Of a stretch of 46,208 nt of DNA, positions 1 to 7,984 are shown piece by piece (position 1 is the stretch's first letter; each line of letters begins with the position of its first letter). Both the position numbers and the translations under genes were made by a program. Under the pieces are notes generated by a model. That model searched no databases, was not told the origin of the DNA, and saw only the letters and a program-made list of their open reading frames with translations. The DNA is from CAZBUK01 sp964495085 (GTDB lineage Bacteria; Bacteroidota; Ignavibacteria; T3Sed10-11): contig CAZBUK010000026.1 of NCBI GenBank assembly GCA_964495085.1, positions 1 through 46,208 on the forward strand, read 5' to 3'.

Positions 1-285
1 AGCATCGCCATGAATGAACTTGACTTGATCGGCGACGCCGAGTTCTACAGCACGGAGTTTCGCTTGTCCGGTGAACAACTGGCTCATGTCGATACCGGTA
101 CCGATGATGCCGTAATCGCGTGCCCAAGTGCACAGCATCTCCCCTGAACCGCTGCCGAGGTCAAGCACTCGGGCGCCCGATTCCAGACGCAGCGCCGCGC
201 CAAGAGTGGCTAGCTTTTCGGGTGTGATCGGGTTGTGGATGCGGTGGGCACTTTCAGCGATGTTGAATATCCGTGGGATGTCCAT
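1..285 (-). CDS. class I SAM-dependent methyltransferase (partial, N-terminal 95 residues)
   Basis: The reverse strand starts with ATG at 285 and stays open to the window edge, so the C-terminal part lies outside. The visible part contains a Rossmann motif I (VLDLGSGSGEM, about residues 40-50) followed by an acidic motif II region (GIDMSQLF), the usual SAM-binding start of a small-molecule or ubiquinone/menaquinone-type methyltransferase. The N-terminal stretch HRIHNPITPEKLATLG resembles stand-alone methyltransferases that act on small molecules, but the substrate cannot be read. An AAGGAA ribosome site lies about 11 bases before the ATG, and a promoter candidate lies at 339-366. Confidence 0.85.
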   Translation of the reverse strand, partial: MDIPRIFNIAESAHRIHNPITPEKLATLGAALRLESGARVLDLGSGSGEMLCTWARDYGIIGTGIDMSQLFTGQAKLRAVELGVADQVKFIHGDA

Positions 286-338
286 TGTAAAAAATTTCCT
301 TACGGGTGTGAATAGATTCGGTCAGGGCCTAACTATTG

Positions 339-366
339 TTTATATGGTTCCGTATAAAGCCGTCAA
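339..366 (-). promoter_or_regulatory. sigma70-type promoter for the methyltransferase
   Basis: On the minus strand TTGACG (366-361) and TATAAA (344-339) are separated by 16 bases, close to the housekeeping consensus. Transcription would start near 332 and give a leader of about 47 nt before the ATG at 285. The rest of 286-539 shows no gene; the open frame covering it has no family resemblance. Confidence 0.45.
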
Positions 367-539
367 GCTGTTTGATTAACCGTGCCGCAAAACGCTCTAA
401 GAAATGAATTTTTGCTTGCGTATAACATCTGCAACAATCTATATGTGGATTAAGTATTGCTTCAATTACGTGTAAGGTGCAATTGTAGGGTGATAGGCGA
501 AGTTTAATTGGATTGTTGATGTGATCATGGCGGCCGTTG

Positions 540-1305
540 TTACGATTTTTGAAATATCGCATCCAACGGATTCCTGATCGCCGCCAAATCCCGTTTACTT
601 ACATGCGTAAAAATCTCAGTCGTTTTAAGATGCTCATGCCCAAATAGCTCCTTGATATACCGGATATCAACCCCCTGCTCATGCAGGTGAGTCGCATATG
701 AATGCCGCAGTGTGTATGGACTAATGCGTTTCCTTACATCCGCTCTCACACAGGCCTGCGCTACCAAACTCTGAACTGACCGCGGATGCAACCGCTTCCC
801 CTTCGATCTTCCTTCGAACAACCACTTCTCAGGACGTTCCCGTTTATAATATTCGCGAAGCACCTCCAATGCCGCATCTGAAGTTAATGTGTATCGATCC
901 TTCCTGCCTTTTCCTTTTCTGACAAATACGAGCTTACGCCGGCTGTCGATATCCGAGGGTATGAGTTTTACAACTTCCTCAAGCCTTAAACCTCCCGAAT
1001 ACATTACCATCAATATAGCCTTATGTTTCATGAAGTTCTCTGGGATGCCGCGGCACAATAAAGGTTATGAACGATCGAAGCCAGCTGAGATAGGATTTAA
1101 CGGTTTTCATGCTGTACCCCCGAAGCAGCATCTCTTCGCGGGCGACTTGCAACAAGCTTCTTTTTTGATTTGAGTATTCCATGCCGACTTCCGGAAAGAA
1201 TTCTGAGATATTAAAATAATCGATGTCCGTCAGTCGGCGGTAAAGTCGAGAGGTTGCGGGGTCGGAATGATCGGCTAGAGACGGTATCAAAGTGTACATC
1301 TCCAT
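540..1305 (-). pseudogene. inactivated XerD/integron-type tyrosine recombinase
   Basis: Two minus-strand frames that overlap around 1021-1058 make up one broken recombinase. The first (1305-1021) holds the N-terminal SAM-like core-binding start (KTVKSYLSWLRSFITF) and ends just after HPRELHE. The second (to 540) begins abruptly at KHKAILMVMYSGGLRLEE and runs to the end of the catalytic domain. The rest of the core-binding domain and linker expected between these motifs, by comparison with family members roughly 70-80 residues, is absent, so an internal deletion with a frame change explains the join. The catalytic Arg (SGGLRLEE), Lys (KGKGRKDR), LRHSYATHL box and GHEHLKTTE box remain. The usual nucleophile motif TTEIYTHVS reads TTEIFTHVS, so the catalytic Tyr is now Phe. 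It is almost certainly inactive, and its surroundings look AT-richer than the neighbouring genes. Confidence 0.85.
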
Positions 1306-1777
1306 ATACGAATATGCTGATTTAATTTATGAAATAATCCTTTGAAAAGCCAAGTTCGTAGCTCACAGACCAATCTCAAGCCTATCTGCCCCGACTCTCA
1401 TTTTAGCATACAGTTGCATCAATCTGTCGCAAAATCAATATGTTCTAACGTGTAATATCAAAATGTGTCTACCAATATCCACATATTGCATCCTTTTTCA
1501 GGGATTGACAGGTGATTATTCATAATCTATGCGGGACGTGGCTCTACGTAGAATTCTCCCTACTCTTCTATTCAAAGATATAGAATAGCAGATTTCAATT
1601 CATCAACCGGAATAATTCAGGGAAGGAGGGGTATGAGTAGCTGGGTAATGAAGATAGGAAGCGTTCGATATATCAAATTAAGGAGAGGTCAAACATGATT
1701 ATCATTTAGGTCAAATGCATCCACCGATTTCACTGCATTTAATTCTGATAGAAATATCTAAGTAACCGCCGGTCGTT
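1306..1777. other. gene-poor intergenic stretch between recombinase remnant and mltG
   Basis: About 470 bases with no recognisable gene, tRNA or clear terminator. It is AT-rich and lies upstream of the dead recombinase, where an integron-type enzyme would have its attachment site, but I could not identify a convincing att core. The only notable content is a pair of tiny plus-strand ORFs with strong ribosome sites at 1621-1709, listed separately. Confidence 0.5.
1633..1698 (+). CDS. possible 21-residue ORF with strong ribosome binding site (doubtful)
   Basis: A GGAAGGAGGGG ribosome site (1621-1631) sits immediately upstream of an ATG that opens a 21-codon frame (MSSWVMKIGSVRYIKLRRGQ plus one Thr). 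Its stop overlaps a second ATG (ATGA at 1695-1698), which itself follows AGGAGAGG but ends after four codons at 1709. The peptide is basic and not recognised. It lies opposite in orientation to all real genes nearby. It may be the start of a decayed gene, a leader peptide, or chance. Confidence 0.2.
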   Translation: MSSWVMKIGSVRYIKLRRGQT

Positions 1778-2851
1778 TTAATTCGCGGAGTGTTGCTGCG
1801 TCTCCGCCTGCCGCTGTAGCTCCAGCTGCCGGCGATATTGTCTGAATTGACGGACGGCACGCAGATGGTCATTGTAGGAGACGGAAAACATATGTCCCCC
1901 CGTTCCATCGGTAACCATATAAAGATATCCATGCTCCTCGGGATACAGCGATGCAAGTATTGCGCTTCTGCCCGGATTATTGATCGGACCGGGCGGCAAT
2001 CCCCTGAACAGATAGGTATTGTATGATGACTGTACGCGTAAATCCCGGTTAAAGAGTCTCCGGGGGGTTTCATCAACCAAAGCGTATTGGACGGTTGCAT
2101 CCGCCTGGAGACGCATGTTCCGCCGCAACCGGTTGTAGTAAAGTCCCGCGACGCGCGGTTTCTCGTCGTCAAGGAGGGTCTCTCCCTCAACGATCGATGC
2201 CATGACGATCACTTCATATATGCTCATACCGAGTTCCTGGGTCTTCAACCGGAGGGAGTCGTCGTAGAAATCCCAGAACTCCCGAACGAGTCTTCTGATT
2301 ATCTCTTCCTCGGTATCATCGCCGAAGAAACGGTACCTGTCGGGCAGAAGATAACCTTTCAATGATCCTGTATCGATACCGAGCGATGCGGCGAATGTGC
2401 TGTCGAACGTTAAATTGACGAATTTGGTGGAATCGATCTCCATTCTTCGGGCAAGAATGCCCGCGATCTGACGGTTGTTTAATCCTTCGAATATCGTGAC
2501 ATCAAACACTTTTCTCAGAAGACCCTGGCGTAGCGCGTTTAGCAACTCGTGATTCGATTGCCCGGACGGTATTTCGAACATTCCGCGCTGAAGCTTTTCC
2601 TCCATTCCGAGCGCCTTGCCGGCAATAAAAAAATAGGTTCTGCTCTCTATGACTCCTTGTTCATATAATATATCCGTGATTTGCGTAAACGTTGCACCAC
2701 CGGGTATCGTCACCACCTTCGCCCTGCTCTCATCGCCCGGAAAATTCTTCGCATAAAAGATCTTATAAATAAATACAGCTGCTACGATAACAAACACGGA
2801 TACGATAGCAGCTACGATCGGAACCACCCTCCTGATATTGCCCTTCCCCAT
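1778..2851 (-). CDS. mltG: endolytic transglycosylase MltG
   Basis: MltG cuts nascent peptidoglycan glycan strands in the periplasm and is thought to set strand length. The protein (357 residues from the chosen start) has a single N-terminal membrane anchor, roughly residues 11-32 of the mature start, then a LysM-like region and the YceG catalytic domain. The catalytic Glu lies in MASIVEGET, followed by the family signature GLYYNRLRRNMRLQADATVQYAL and SSYNTYLFRGLPPGPINNPG. I chose the ATG at 2851 because an AGGAAGGAGAAG ribosome site precedes it and the chorismate mutase stop (TAG, 2855-2853) is separated from it by one base; a longer open frame upstream overlaps that gene. It is the last gene of the tsaD-aroQ-mltG run. 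Confidence 0.95.
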   Translation of the reverse strand: MGKGNIRRVVPIVAAIVSVFVIVAAVFIYKIFYAKNFPGDESRAKVVTIPGGATFTQITDILYEQGVIESRTYFFIAGKALGMEEKLQRGMFEIPSGQSNHELLNALRQGLLRKVFDVTIFEGLNNRQIAGILARRMEIDSTKFVNLTFDSTFAASLGIDTGSLKGYLLPDRYRFFGDDTEEEIIRRLVREFWDFYDDSLRLKTQELGMSIYEVIVMASIVEGETLLDDEKPRVAGLYYNRLRRNMRLQADATVQYALVDETPRRLFNRDLRVQSSYNTYLFRGLPPGPINNPGRSAILASLYPEEHGYLYMVTDGTGGHMFSVSYNDHLRAVRQFRQYRRQLELQRQAETQQHSAN

Positions 2852-2852
2852 A

Positions 2853-3155
2853 CTAACCGTTCTTCTCCTTCCTGTTTTTCTGTGCGGATTCTCTCTCGAT
2901 ACTCCTGGATTCATCGATAATTCGTTCGAATAACCGCTGCATCGCATCCTTTGTCAAGGGACCGTCATTTAACGCACGGATATTATCATATATTTCCTCC
3001 TCCCTGTCGGGATCGTAGACCTGAAGTTTTAACCGCTTTTTTATTATTCCAATCTCAATCGCATGATATGCCCGTTTATTCAACAGGTGCACAAGTTGTC
3101 TGTCGATCGTATCGATATCAATCCGATGGCTGTCTATTTGTTGTTTTTCATCCAT
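2853..3155 (-). CDS. aroQ: chorismate mutase, AroQ class
   Basis: A stand-alone 100-residue AroQ-fold protein predicted to convert chorismate to prephenate for phenylalanine and tyrosine synthesis. Visible family features are the first helix pattern RIDIDTIDRQLVHLLNKR, the IGIIKKRL segment, the YDPDREEEI box and the C-terminal FERIIDESRSIE helix. The length is normal for a monofunctional all-alpha mutase. It is tightly packed: 15 bases after tsaD and one base before mltG, so it is very likely co-transcribed with both despite the unrelated functions. Confidence 0.92.
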   Translation of the reverse strand: MDEKQQIDSHRIDIDTIDRQLVHLLNKRAYHAIEIGIIKKRLKLQVYDPDREEEIYDNIRALNDGPLTKDAMQRLFERIIDESRSIERESAQKNRKEKNG

Positions 3156-3170
3156 AGCGAACCAATCCTC

Positions 3171-4211
3171 TTATGCGATCTGCAGATTCGGAACGGCTGT
3201 CAGGGTTAATTCCGATCGCTCGCCCCGGCAAAGGCGAAGCCATCCGGCGTATGCGGACATGGCAGCATTGTCCGTACAATATTCCTGCCGCGGGAAATGG
3301 AGTGTCAACGATCTCTGCTCCGCAGTCTTGAAAAATTCCTCCCGCAATCGTGAGTTCGCCGAGACCCCGCCGACAACCGCTACTTCCCGGACTCCCGTCT
3401 TTTCAACCGCCTTGACCGTTTTTTCAATTAAAACATCTACAACAGCCTGCTGGAACGATGCACATATATCAGCCGTTTCTGCATACTCAGCATCATATGA
3501 TGCATCAGCCTTACGTTTATTTCGTTCCTGCAGATAATACAACACCGAGGTTTTCAAACCGCTGAAACTGAAGTCGAAATGATCTGTTTTAGCGTATGAT
3601 CGCGGAAATCGGATTGCATTCGGATCTCCGCTGCGCGCCATCTTATCGATTATCGGACCGCCCGGATAGCCTATGCCGAGCATCTTCGCTACCTTATCAA
3701 ATGCCTCACCTGCAGCATCGTCGCGAGTTCTTCCGAGCAGTTCGTATCGCAAAGGTTCCGGTATATATAATAATTCTGTATGTCCGCCCGAAACAGTCAG
3801 ACAGACAAAAGGATATAGAGGCTTCCGGTCGTCGAGGAATACGGAATATACATGTCCTTCCATATGACCCACCCCCGTAAACGGTAAGCCGCGCGACCAC
3901 GCCAGACTTTTTCCGAAATTTACTCCGACGAGCAGCGCACCGACCAGTCCAGGACCGAAAACCGCAGCAATCCCCTCAATATCATCGAGCTTTCGATCGG
4001 CGCTCTCGAGCGCTGCGTTCATCACTTGGACAACCAATTCAATATGCGCGCGAGAGGCAAGCTCCGGTACAACTCCTCCGTATTCCCGGTGTATCAATTG
4101 TGAAGAAATAACATTCGATCGCACCTTGCCGTTTTCAAGGACTGCAACCGACGTTTCATCACATGAGGTTTCAATACCGAGTACAGCGTGTATATCGGAT
4201 CTTTCATTCAT
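3171..4211 (-). CDS. tsaD: tRNA N6-threonylcarbamoyladenosine synthase subunit TsaD
   Basis: TsaD transfers the threonylcarbamoyl group to A37 of ANN-decoding tRNAs, working with TsaB and TsaE. The protein begins with the ASKHA phosphate-1 motif LGIETSCDETSVAV and has the metal-binding pair in GHMEGHVY. It also shows VSGGHTELL, the DDAAGEAFDKVAKMLG signature, the substrate loop FSGLKTSVLY and the C-terminal metal Asp in CTDNAAMSAYAG. The length of 346 residues is normal. The ATG at 4211 (MNERSDIHAVLG) is preferred over a longer frame with a non-homologous 14-residue extension. It lies upstream of aroQ and mltG in the same direction. Confidence 0.96.
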   Translation of the reverse strand: MNERSDIHAVLGIETSCDETSVAVLENGKVRSNVISSQLIHREYGGVVPELASRAHIELVVQVMNAALESADRKLDDIEGIAAVFGPGLVGALLVGVNFGKSLAWSRGLPFTGVGHMEGHVYSVFLDDRKPLYPFVCLTVSGGHTELLYIPEPLRYELLGRTRDDAAGEAFDKVAKMLGIGYPGGPIIDKMARSGDPNAIRFPRSYAKTDHFDFSFSGLKTSVLYYLQERNKRKADASYDAEYAETADICASFQQAVVDVLIEKTVKAVEKTGVREVAVVGGVSANSRLREEFFKTAEQRSLTLHFPRQEYCTDNAAMSAYAGWLRLCRGERSELTLTAVPNLQIA

Positions 4212-4328
4212 ATAAATTATGTAGAAGATAAACAATGGAGAAACGAGGTGCAAATTCAGGGATGGTCGACAGAGCAGCTATAAGAGGATTGACGCCGGAT
4301 TGCTATGAGTCGATAACCGGGGACGGAC

Positions 4329-5531
4329 TTACACACCCGGAACCTCGGATTTCGGTACCAGTGGTTTCACCGGCCTCGCAATTACCGAAATGACATGGCT
4401 TACGATTCGAACTGCCGATTCTATCTGCCCGACGGTAGTGTACCTGCCGAGCGAAAAACGGATCGCCGACTTAGCCGCTTCCACGTTGTTACCAATCGAG
4501 ATCTGTACCCGGGATGGCTCAAGCGATCCTGAAGTGCATGCAGATCCATTGGAGACGGATAACCCTCTTGTATCGAGGCCCATGAGCAGAGCCTCTCCGT
4601 CCACGGCATGGACGGCAGGATCGAATGAAATATTCAGAATACCATATAGAGAGTTTTCAAGATCGGTATGTACTCGAATTCCCGGTATTTGAGCTTGAAG
4701 ACCTTCGAGTAGTTTTCCCCTCAGGTCGGACACTCGCTTTATTTCCGCCTCTCTCTCCTTCTGCATTAATCCGACCGCCGCCGCAAATCCGACTGCCGGT
4801 GCAACATTTTCCGTCCCGCCCCGCCTGCCTCGTTCCTGACCGCCTCCGTGTTGAAACACATCCATTCCGGTACCGCGTCTTATGTAGAGCGCGCCTATCC
4901 CCTTCGGACCGTATATTTTATGTGCGGAGATCGATATCAGGTCGACCGGAATTTCGCCGGTGTCAAGATGCAGCTTTGCATATGATTGAACGGCATCCGT
5001 ATGAAACAAAGCTCCGTGATTATTACATATCTCCGCAAGCTTTCTGATATCGTTCAATGTGCCGAGCTCATTATTGGCATGCATGAGCGAAACCAAGCCG
5101 GTCTCCGGTCGTAGCGCACGACGCAGGTCATCTGCATCCACGGCACCGTACCTATTCACTTCCAGATAGGTCACATCGGCGCCGGAAGCTTTGAGGTATT
5201 CGGCGGTCTCGTAGACAGATGGATGTTCGGCTCTCGAGGTAATGAAATGAGTCTTGCCATGACGGCTCAGCGGACCCATTGCCCCGATTAATGCGGTGTT
5301 GTTTGCCTCGGTTCCGCCGGAAGTAAACAGAAGCTCTCCGGGGAAGGCGTTGAGTTCCTGGGCAATGATTTCGCGACTACGCTCCAATACCGCTTTTGAT
5401 CTCCTTCCATGTGCATGAACTGATGATGCGTTTCCGAAGGACTCGATAAAAAACGGAATCATAGCATCAAGTACCGCCGGGTCGACCGGCGTCGTGGCAC
5501 TGTAGTCGAGGTAAATACTATCTCTTGTCAT
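4329..5531 (-). CDS. cysteine desulfurase (NifS/IscS family)
   Basis: A PLP-dependent enzyme that takes sulfur from cysteine for Fe-S clusters and thiolated tRNA. It shows the N-terminal YLDYSATTPVDP, the PLP-Lys motif SAHKIYGPKG (Lys near residue 205) and GGGQERGRRGGTENV. The active-site Cys lies in the loop SNGSACTSGSLEPS. The loop looks like the longer, flexible group I type (NifS/IscS). The ATG at 5531 is used. No iscU or other Fe-S assembly gene is adjacent, so its specific partner is unknown. The C-terminal tail beyond about residue 385 is less typical. Confidence 0.93.
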   Translation of the reverse strand: MTRDSIYLDYSATTPVDPAVLDAMIPFFIESFGNASSVHAHGRRSKAVLERSREIIAQELNAFPGELLFTSGGTEANNTALIGAMGPLSRHGKTHFITSRAEHPSVYETAEYLKASGADVTYLEVNRYGAVDADDLRRALRPETGLVSLMHANNELGTLNDIRKLAEICNNHGALFHTDAVQSYAKLHLDTGEIPVDLISISAHKIYGPKGIGALYIRRGTGMDVFQHGGGQERGRRGGTENVAPAVGFAAAVGLMQKEREAEIKRVSDLRGKLLEGLQAQIPGIRVHTDLENSLYGILNISFDPAVHAVDGEALLMGLDTRGLSVSNGSACTSGSLEPSRVQISIGNNVEAAKSAIRFSLGRYTTVGQIESAVRIVSHVISVIARPVKPLVPKSEVPGV

Positions 5532-5623
5532 TACCTGGGAAAACACGCAACTATCCCTATTAGTTCATAGATATAATTGTGTGAAGGAAGCGTTACCGGT
5601 AAAGCCGGTTCGTCTACCGGATC

Positions 5624-6112
5624 TTACTGCCTGCCCCTTCGTCGTCCTTCGGATTGCATATCGCGTAGTATTTGACGGAGATCGCGGTTGAAATTGCGCT
5701 CGAAAACCATCATCATTGCCATTTGTCGGACGGTAAGAAACTGCCGGTATTCGCCGAGAGCTTCCCGGCGGGCAGTGTACAGTCCGGACCTTACTTCCTC
5801 GATTCGCTCGATATACCCGGCGATAGTAAGGTCATCTGCGTCTCGCTGCAGGGCAGAATCCAACTCTTCGATGAGCGTTTCTACATCCTCGAACGTATCA
5901 CGGGTTTTTTCCATCATCCTGTTATGGACAACGCTTACCCGGGCAGCGGTCTCGCTGTCGAGCTGTAATTCCTCGATCATTTTGACGAGGCGCATCATTT
6001 CTATTCGCTCTTGTCCCGGTCCGCGAATACCCTGACGGCCCGGTATGGGTTGCGCGTATGCCGCCTGTAGTAACCCGGTGATGATGAGAGAAGCTATGAC
6101 GTATAATTTCAT
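5624..6112 (-). CDS. Spy/CnrX-like periplasmic helical protein with LTxxQ motif
   Basis: A 162-residue protein with a signal peptide (MKLYVIASLIITGLLQAAYA, cleavage near residue 20). The mature part is highly charged, helical and almost cysteine-free. The region EYRQFLTVRQMAMMMVFERN carries the LTxxQ motif of the Spy/CpxP/heavy-metal-sensor superfamily. Known relatives are periplasmic chaperones (Spy, CpxP) or sensors that control an ECF anti-sigma factor (CnrX in CnrYXH). It lies 51 bases after the anti-sigma gene, in the same direction as the sigma/anti-sigma pair. I infer a role as the sensor or as a target of that system. No His-rich metal site is evident, so metal sensing is not supported. 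Confidence 0.75.
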   Translation of the reverse strand: MKLYVIASLIITGLLQAAYAQPIPGRQGIRGPGQERIEMMRLVKMIEELQLDSETAARVSVVHNRMMEKTRDTFEDVETLIEELDSALQRDADDLTIAGYIERIEEVRSGLYTARREALGEYRQFLTVRQMAMMMVFERNFNRDLRQILRDMQSEGRRRGRQ

Positions 6113-6163
6113 GTTAACCTCCGGGATAATTCTTCAATGCGTATCTCAAATATCGCAGCGTGC

Positions 6164-6763
6164 TTATTTCCTGTATCTCTCCTCGATTCGTCTCGCTACT
6201 TCATCTATCAGTTCTTCCGGTATCCGATCGATGGAATTTTCTACGTAATATTCACCCTCGAGAATATCCGTTGCGACTAATATACCTTCCCCGAAGAGTG
6301 CAGTGTAATCGTACTCTTCCGCGAGTCCGTTTCGGAGTAACGAAGCGTATCCCTCGTTCGAAATCAGGTAGGAAGAGATCTCATCGTATTCAAGATCGGA
6401 CCATAATTGCGTTCCATTATTCGTTCCGTTGAACCAACCAAACAGAAGCGCAACCACGAGCATACCGATGACCAGGAGGGTCGCTGCCTGAAGTGCCGGC
6501 CGGTTCAATGCCGAATACGACCGACCGGCCTGTTTGCGTGCTTCGACTCGTGCCCGGACCCGAGCCGAAAAATTCGCTGTTTCCGGCCAACGGATCTCAT
6601 ATTTTTTTTCGCGTGCCGCCGATGACAACAATAATTGCCGGTGAAATTCCCGGCAGACGGAACATTCGCCCAGGTGCGCCTCACACTCCGGCGGGAGCGA
6701 TTCAATACCGGCAATCGCTAATTCCTCGATTTCGTGCTGAATTCTTTCACAGGTCGTCTGCAT
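6164..6763 (-). CDS. anti-sigma factor with zinc-binding (ZAS) domain and one membrane segment
   Basis: The N-terminal cytoplasmic part contains the zinc-binding anti-sigma signature H-x3-C-x2-C (His30, Cys34, Cys37) expected to hold the ECF sigma factor. A single membrane segment lies at about residues 91-110, leaving a roughly 90-residue periplasmic domain that is acidic and tyrosine-rich and has no recognised fold. The gene overlaps the upstream sigma factor by 17 bases, which implies translational coupling and balanced production. A Spy-like periplasmic protein follows, fitting a sigma/anti-sigma/sensor module. Confidence 0.85.
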   Translation of the reverse strand: MQTTCERIQHEIEELAIAGIESLPPECEAHLGECSVCREFHRQLLLSSAAREKKYEIRWPETANFSARVRARVEARKQAGRSYSALNRPALQAATLLVIGMLVVALLFGWFNGTNNGTQLWSDLEYDEISSYLISNEGYASLLRNGLAEEYDYTALFGEGILVATDILEGEYYVENSIDRIPEELIDEVARRIEERYRK

Positions 6764-7310
6764 GGTAAGAACCGAGCTCCTTACTCAATTTTTTTACCGC
6801 AAGATGAAATGAGGTTTTCAAACCGCCGATACCGACGCCGAGTATCTCGCTTATCTCATCGTATGAAAGACCTTCGGTCATACGAAGGATGAACACGGTC
6901 CGCTGCCGGTCCGGCAATTTGCGGATAGCCTGTTCAATCAATCCGCCGATATCCTTCCGTTGCAGCAGTCGAAGCGGATTCTGTTCCTCGTTCTGAGGCA
7001 GTTCTCTCATATCCCCCAATCCGAACCACTTCCTGATCTTTCGTGATCGAAGAAGGTTCAGCGATTCATTCGTCGATACTCTGTACAACCACGTCCGGAA
7101 AGCCGAACGCCGGTCAAAGGTTCCGATCTTCTCGTATAATTTGATGAAGACGCGCTGCGCTGCTTCATCTGCGTCGTCATGGTTTCCGGTTATTTTCCGC
7201 GTGATGTTATAGACAAAATCCTGATGTCGCCGAACGAGCAGGTTAAACGCCTGCTCATTCCCGTCAAGAAATTGCCCGATCAGATCGGTATCTTCGTAGT
7301 CAACGTTCAA
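6747..7310 (-). CDS. ECF-type RNA polymerase sigma factor
   Basis: A 187-residue sigma70-family protein with only regions 2 and 4. Region 2 includes ADEAAQRVFIKLYEKIGTFD and the FRTWLYRVSTNESLNLLR helix. Region 4 is LPDRQRTVFILRMTEGLSYDEISEILGV followed by a recognition helix. The start is TTG at 7310: a stop codon (TAA) lies in frame two codons upstream, so no earlier start is possible. It overlaps its anti-sigma factor. Regulation by that membrane protein and release on an envelope signal is the likely mode. Confidence 0.9.
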   Translation of the reverse strand: MNVDYEDTDLIGQFLDGNEQAFNLLVRRHQDFVYNITRKITGNHDDADEAAQRVFIKLYEKIGTFDRRSAFRTWLYRVSTNESLNLLRSRKIRKWFGLGDMRELPQNEEQNPLRLLQRKDIGGLIEQAIRKLPDRQRTVFILRMTEGLSYDEISEILGVGIGGLKTSFHLAVKKLSKELGSYHADDL

Positions 7311-7368
7311 CTTTTAGTCCGGACTTCGGCTTTTCCTGATTTTTGGACACCGGAGGAGCTGTATGCGT

Positions 7369-7884
7369 TTAATCCGAAGGAGGGAGGTTCAGACGTTCCT
7401 TGATTTTTCGGTATGTTTTTGCTAATTCTTCGGAAATTACTTTTGTGTCGCCCAGGACAGGCATAAAATTTGTATCTCCGTTCCATCTGGGAACGATATG
7501 AAAATGGATATGATGCTCAATACCGGCGCCCGATACCCTTCCCACGTTCGCTCCGATATTGAAGCCGTGCGGATTCAGTGATTCCTGCAGCGCATCAGAA
7601 CAAATGCCGAGCAACCGCATAATTTCGAGATATTCCTCATCCGTCAGATCCGATAGCTTCGCAAGGTGTCTTCGAGGGACGACCAGCAGATGGCCGCTGT
7701 TGTACGGATAGAGATTCATGATTACAAAGCAGGATTTTCCCCGATGAAGCATATACCGCTCCTCGTCAAGTTCAGGATGAAGCTGAACGTCGCAGAAAAG
7801 GCACGCGCCATCGGCCGGACTTTTTCCTTCCTCGCTGAATCCCTCAATATACTTTGATCTCCAGGGAGACCAGAGACGATCCAT
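7369..7884 (-). CDS. HIT family protein (nucleotide hydrolase/transferase, Ap4A phosphorylase-like)
   Basis: The histidine-triad motif is present as EHHIHFHIVPRW, with the three catalytic-site histidines and a following Trp typical of the Ap4A phosphorylase-like branch. The N-terminus has MDRLWSPWRSKYIEG, the start usual for this branch, and a CLFC pair followed by acidic residues that may bind zinc. The core NLYPYNSGHLLVVPRRH is also characteristic. At 171 residues it is a normal length. The substrate is probably a dinucleoside polyphosphate or AMP-linked compound, inferred from the family only. Confidence 0.93.
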   Translation of the reverse strand: MDRLWSPWRSKYIEGFSEEGKSPADGACLFCDVQLHPELDEERYMLHRGKSCFVIMNLYPYNSGHLLVVPRRHLAKLSDLTDEEYLEIMRLLGICSDALQESLNPHGFNIGANVGRVSGAGIEHHIHFHIVPRWNGDTNFMPVLGDTKVISEELAKTYRKIKERLNLPPSD

Positions 7885-7911
7885 ATCGGCACCGGGAGTA
7901 GTAATCGGAAA

Positions 7912-7948
7912 GTAAAAATAAAGTTACCGGGTAGAGAATCCACCCGGT
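7912..7948 (-). terminator. intrinsic terminator after the EF-G-like gene
   Basis: On the minus strand ACCGGGT (7948-7942) pairs with ACCCGGT (7932-7926) across a 9-base loop and is followed by a T-rich tract (AACTTTATTTTTACTTT). It lies between the EF-G-like stop (7985) and the HIT start (7884), so the HIT gene probably has its own promoter. Confidence 0.75.
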
Positions 7949-7984
7949 ACATTAGATTGGCGGAGGGTATAACCTATGCTGCGC

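Noticed and set aside
329..562. 77-codon minus-strand frame overlapping the end of the recombinase remnant
   Set aside because: It has no family resemblance, no ribosome site and a composition unlike the neighbouring proteins; it overlaps the methyltransferase promoter.
1505..1528. TTGACA followed by CATAAT on the plus strand as a promoter
   Set aside because: The boxes are only 10 bases apart, too close for sigma70; no clear gene follows.
5578..5612. CCGGTA/TACCGG inverted repeat after the Spy-like gene as a terminator
   Set aside because: The stem is short, has several alternative pairings and is not followed by a T-run.
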